From: an uncultured Peptococcaceae bacterium
GTDB taxonomy: Bacteria > Bacillota > Peptococcia > Peptococcales > Peptococcaceae
Reading direction: 5' to 3'
NCBI GenBank assembly: GCA_902462325.1
Contig: CABQBF010000006.1
Span: 1-41,790, forward strand
Length of the DNA: 41,790 bases
In this document: piece by piece, positions 39,308 through 41,790 of the stretch
How positions within the stretch are numbered: the first letter of the stretch is position 1
How the letters are laid out: every line of letters starts with the position of its first letter
Program-made: the position numbers and the translations under genes
Notes under the pieces: generated by a model
The model's database searches: none
What the model was told of the DNA's origin: nothing
What the model saw: only the letters and a program-made list of their open reading frames with translations

Positions 39308-40213
39308 ATGAAATTTGAACAACTTGCTTATCTCATTGATATTGCCAAAACCGGTTCTATCAATAAAACCGCCAAACGATTATTTATTAGCCAACCAACA
39401 ATAAGTGAATCCATTAAACAGCTAGAGCAGGAATTGAATGCCAAGCTGCTGCTCCGGTCTCACCGAGGCGTAGACCTGACTGATGATGGGAAATTTTTTT
39501 TAAGCCAGGCCATTCCGATTATGGAACGCCATCAAGAACTGTTAAACTATTTTTCGCGCAAAAAAAATGCGCCTCACGGAGTTTTCTCCATCGGTGCAGC
39601 AAATCTTATTACCAAAACCATTTTACATGACCTAATTTTTCAAATACAAGAGAATTACCCAAACGTAATCATGTTTACTCGAGAAATGATGGTTGAAGAA
39701 ATTTTCGATGCATTACTCCATGATAAATTAACGTTCGGTTTATTCGGCTTTTCTGATGAACTCGCTCCCGAAATCACTGATTTCAAAGTCGCACATTCCT
39801 CCTTATTGCAGTTTCAGCCGCTTTATACCGACTCATTTGTATGCGTTATGCACAAAAATAATGCATTGGCTTCCAATTCCCAATGCACCTACAACGAAAT
39901 ATCACAATTAAAACATACCATTCTTGATTATTCTTATTATAGCAAGAACTTACATCAACTCTGCTTACACATTTCCAGCAATGTTGAAATTCACAAAAAA
40001 TTTATGCGCGAAAAAGGTACTGTCCTAATTATTCCAAAATATTCCGCAAATCAACTCTTTCAAGAAAAAGAATTTGTACATATTCCAGTTTATGACTTAC
40101 CCTTCACCACATTTTATTTAGTCTATCCGAAATCCAAAGAATTTTTAAGCAATGACGTTCACCAAACCTTTATCCAGTCTGCCATTTCCTTAACTAAACA
40201 TATCAATCAATAA
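39308..40213 (+). CDS. LysR-family transcriptional regulator
   Basis: Protein of 301 residues with the N-terminal LysR helix-turn-helix (FEQLAYLIDIAKTGSINKTA, then LFISQPTISESIKQLEQELN) and a periplasmic-binding-like effector domain from about residue 90. I start at ATG 39308 after ACAGGAGG; the longer reading from 39215 begins with TTG and crosses the promoter. Divergent from the phosphodiesterase-family gene and separated from it by a candidate LysR box, it probably activates that gene and perhaps the transporter when a ligand is present. The effector is unknown. The coding sequence is more AT-rich than the his operon. Confidence 0.93.
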   Translation: MKFEQLAYLIDIAKTGSINKTAKRLFISQPTISESIKQLEQELNAKLLLRSHRGVDLTDDGKFFLSQAIPIMERHQELLNYFSRKKNAPHGVFSIGAANLITKTILHDLIFQIQENYPNVIMFTREMMVEEIFDALLHDKLTFGLFGFSDELAPEITDFKVAHSSLLQFQPLYTDSFVCVMHKNNALASNSQCTYNEISQLKHTILDYSYYSKNLHQLCLHISSNVEIHKKFMREKGTVLIIPKYSANQLFQEKEFVHIPVYDLPFTTFYLVYPKSKEFLSNDVHQTFIQSAISLTKHINQ

Positions 40214-40263
40214 TGCTCGCACAAAGCGCTTTCATATTTGCTGCCTAATAATCTTCACTCTAC

Positions 40264-40302
40264 AATCCATTTTGTACGTGCCAAAACAGTACAAAATGGA
40301 TT
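40264..40302 (+). terminator. terminator after the LysR gene
   Basis: AATCCATTTTGTAC (40264-40277) pairs perfectly with GTACAAAATGGATT (40289-40302); only a short T-tract follows. Confidence 0.65.
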
Positions 40303-40359
40303 TATCCCTTATTACTTTTATAGCTATAGATAATCACACATCTCTCTGATAAATAAAAA

Positions 40360-41034
40360 TTATCTCCCTTCCCTTTCTTGTTCCAATCTCCATTGCTTCA
40401 CCTTGCGGTAAATCTCCAAACCATCATTTCTGCCAAACTGCTTTAAAGCCTGCAAATAAATTGCTCGATTTTGCCCGTTTTTGTGCTGCATCAGTTCTAT
40501 AATCTGCTCCAGCCACCCCTGATAGGCTGTATCTGTAAACAATCGCTCGGCCTCTTGGCGGACATACTGTTTTTCGTTATATTTTTGAAATTCCGTTTCT
40601 AAATTGACCACCTGCAGCGCTCGCTGGATATGTTTCCGCCGTTCCGAATGTTCATGAACCGCTGCAATGCAAGTTTCCAGGCTGGGACAAATGACAATTT
40701 TGCGATGGGGCGTCGCGCAGTGCGCCCAATAATCCTGCACAGCCTGAAACCCCTTATCGCGGCTCACAATGGCCACATGCCCTTCATAGCCGCCGCCAAA
40801 CAACGCGCCAATTCTGGAAGAAATATAAAAATCCAGCGCATTTTTGCCGGTGCGCACCAGCTTACAAATTTGCAGTTCACAGCCGGAATGCAAAAGATTT
40901 TCCAAATCGCCCTGTTCTATGCGATTGCAGGCGCCGCTGTAAAAAATCGTAACGCTGTCCGTTTTACACAGATATTGACTGCCCTGCAAGCCATTGTGCT
41001 GTATATTTTCCCAATCCACCATAAAATGAATCAT
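40360..41034 (-). CDS. NYN/PIN-like nuclease domain protein
   Basis: Protein of 224 residues. The N-terminal domain (about 1-115) has the spaced acidic motifs of NYN/PIN-like RNases: MVDWENIQ, GKNALDFYISSRIG and VSRDKGFQ. These should bind the catalytic metal. A charged helical region follows (about 130-224) with many Gln, Arg and Glu, perhaps for RNA or protein binding. I start at ATG 41034, nine bases after GGGAG. Such proteins often act in RNA processing or decay, but the target cannot be read from the sequence. It follows a terminator of the GNAT gene and is probably transcribed on its own. Confidence 0.85.
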   Translation of the reverse strand: MIHFMVDWENIQHNGLQGSQYLCKTDSVTIFYSGACNRIEQGDLENLLHSGCELQICKLVRTGKNALDFYISSRIGALFGGGYEGHVAIVSRDKGFQAVQDYWAHCATPHRKIVICPSLETCIAAVHEHSERRKHIQRALQVVNLETEFQKYNEKQYVRQEAERLFTDTAYQGWLEQIIELMQHKNGQNRAIYLQALKQFGRNDGLEIYRKVKQWRLEQEREGR

Positions 41035-41095
41035 ACCTGCATTCTCCCATACCATTGATACACTGATTGATACGTTTTCTGATTATCCACACTAC

Positions 41096-41144
41096 AAAAA
41101 ATGCAGAACAAAACGAAACCATCAGGAGTTTGTCGTTGTTCTGC
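41096..41144 (-). terminator. terminator of the GNAT gene
   Basis: GCAGAACAA (41103-41111) pairs with TTGTTCTGC (41136-41144), inner AAAC/GTTT pairing; on the minus strand it ends in ATTTTTT. Confidence 0.75.
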
Positions 41145-41243
41145 GAATTATGGCCTTTACCAGTTATTTTTCTAAAATCTGTTTTCATTTTAATCAAAAT
41201 CTTCTAAAAAGTCAACAGTATGTTCTATTTTTCTGTAAACAAT

Positions 41244-41684
41244 TTACAGCATTATCCGATAGCGATATTTCAAGCGGCTCCCTCTATCAAATTCAATATT
41301 ATCCGGCGGCACCGCAATCATGCCCAGCTTTTGCGCACCCAACAGCTCACAGGTGCGAATAGACGGATAATTGTCGATATCGCAGGTAATCTCCACATGC
41401 TCCATATGAGCCCGTTTGGCATAATCCATCAGCAACCGGCAAACCCGCACCGCATAATGATGGCCCCGATACTGCTCAAAAATCTCATAGCCCAGATGCC
41501 CCAGCACCTCCGTCTGTTTGCTGTCGCCCACCCGTAAATCACAATGGCCAATGCGGGTACCGTCCAGCAATCGAATATTAAAAAATAAAATGGGCATCTC
41601 CCCCATATCCTTATGGCCTTTCGGCAATAGCTTGGCCAAAGTTAATTTGATTTGATCATCCTGCATCCCTTCCAGTTCAATCAT
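41244..41684 (-). CDS. GNAT-family N-acetyltransferase
   Basis: Acetyl-CoA-dependent transferase of 146 residues. The core motif A region reads LGYEIFEQYRGHHYAVRVCRLL split after the QYRGHHYA pyrophosphate loop, followed by MEHVEITCDIDNYPSIRTCELLGA, the typical strand 5 and motif B with the N-x-S/P-IR-x-CE pattern. This looks like the RimJ/RimL type that acetylates protein or small-molecule amines, substrate unknown. GGAG eight bases before the ATG supports the start. No gene is recognisable in 41685-41790; a plus-strand TATACT near 41755 may belong to a gene beyond the edge. Confidence 0.88.
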   Translation of the reverse strand: MIELEGMQDDQIKLTLAKLLPKGHKDMGEMPILFFNIRLLDGTRIGHCDLRVGDSKQTEVLGHLGYEIFEQYRGHHYAVRVCRLLMDYAKRAHMEHVEITCDIDNYPSIRTCELLGAQKLGMIAVPPDNIEFDRGSRLKYRYRIML

Positions 41685-41790
41685 GTAACATTCTCCTGTT
41701 CTATTTCATGGTTCTGTTAAGTTGAAATATATAGTCAACCGCTCCAACATAGGATATACTAGAGTAAAGGGCATTACCAAAAATCTCCCA

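Noticed and set aside
1..41790. CRISPR array, tRNA, rRNA or insertion sequence
   Set aside because: No regular repeat-spacer pattern, no tRNA fold with CCA-type ends and T-loop, and no transposase frame or terminal inverted repeats were found on reading both strands.

Overview
The window reads as chromosome of a low-to-moderate GC Bacillota, probably an anaerobe from Clostridia or Negativicutes. The reasons are strong AGGAGG-type ribosome sites before nearly every gene, sigma-A-like promoters (TTGACA/TATAAT), an S-layer-homology protein, a clostridial-type agr peptide system, a compact HisZ-type histidine operon and a CoA-disulfide reductase. No rRNA, tRNA, CRISPR array, insertion sequence or phage block was seen. 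Most of it is ordinary housekeeping DNA with several regulatory islands.

Layout. 1-2.8 kb: glycolytic operon pgk-tpiA-gpmI (minus strand, gpmI cut by the window edge). 3.0-5.9 kb: a small unknown gene, a stand-alone divergent groEL without groES, and an orphan OmpR-type regulator whose receiver has lost its phosphorylation residues. 6.0-9.3 kb: proteostasis operon tig-clpP-clpX. 9.5-10.1 kb: a small serine recombinase. 10.2-13.95 kb: an agr quorum-sensing locus with an unusual layout. agrA, agrC and a 48-residue agrD peptide gene lie on the minus strand, while an XRE regulator and agrB lie divergently on the plus strand. 14.1-18.2 kb: an RlmN/Cfr-family radical SAM gene, a DUF4375-like gene, a CbbX/SpoVK-like AAA+ ATPase, a small membrane protein and a lipoprotein. 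18.2-18.9 kb: non-coding, with a long hairpin. 18.9-26.5 kb: histidine operon hisZ-G-D-C-B-H-A-F-I-E, almost all genes touching or overlapping, with no histidinol-phosphatase gene. 26.8-30.3 kb: a small XRE protein, a secreted transglutaminase with a multi-hairpin leader, a zinc-ribbon protein, a coiled-coil gene broken by an in-frame amber codon, and a divergent YtrA-type GntR regulator with repeated operators. 30.4-35.0 kb: a large S-layer-homology protein with about nine beta-rich repeats, then CoA-disulfide reductase with a rhodanese tail. 35.3-40.2 kb: an SLC13-like transporter, a cytosolic phosphodiesterase-family enzyme and a divergent LysR regulator that together look like one uptake-and-hydrolysis module. 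40.4-41.7 kb: a NYN/PIN-like nuclease and a GNAT acetyltransferase.

How they work together. The agr proteins form a complete circuit: AgrD peptide, AgrB membrane protease, AgrC sensor, AgrA LytTR regulator. The histidine genes cover the route from PRPP and ATP to histidinol phosphate and on from histidinol, lacking only the phosphatase step. Of the items most worth a second look, agrD was found by reading the minus strand below agrC. The others are the amber-broken gene with its twin operators, the divergent GroEL and the structured leader upstream of the transglutaminase gene.
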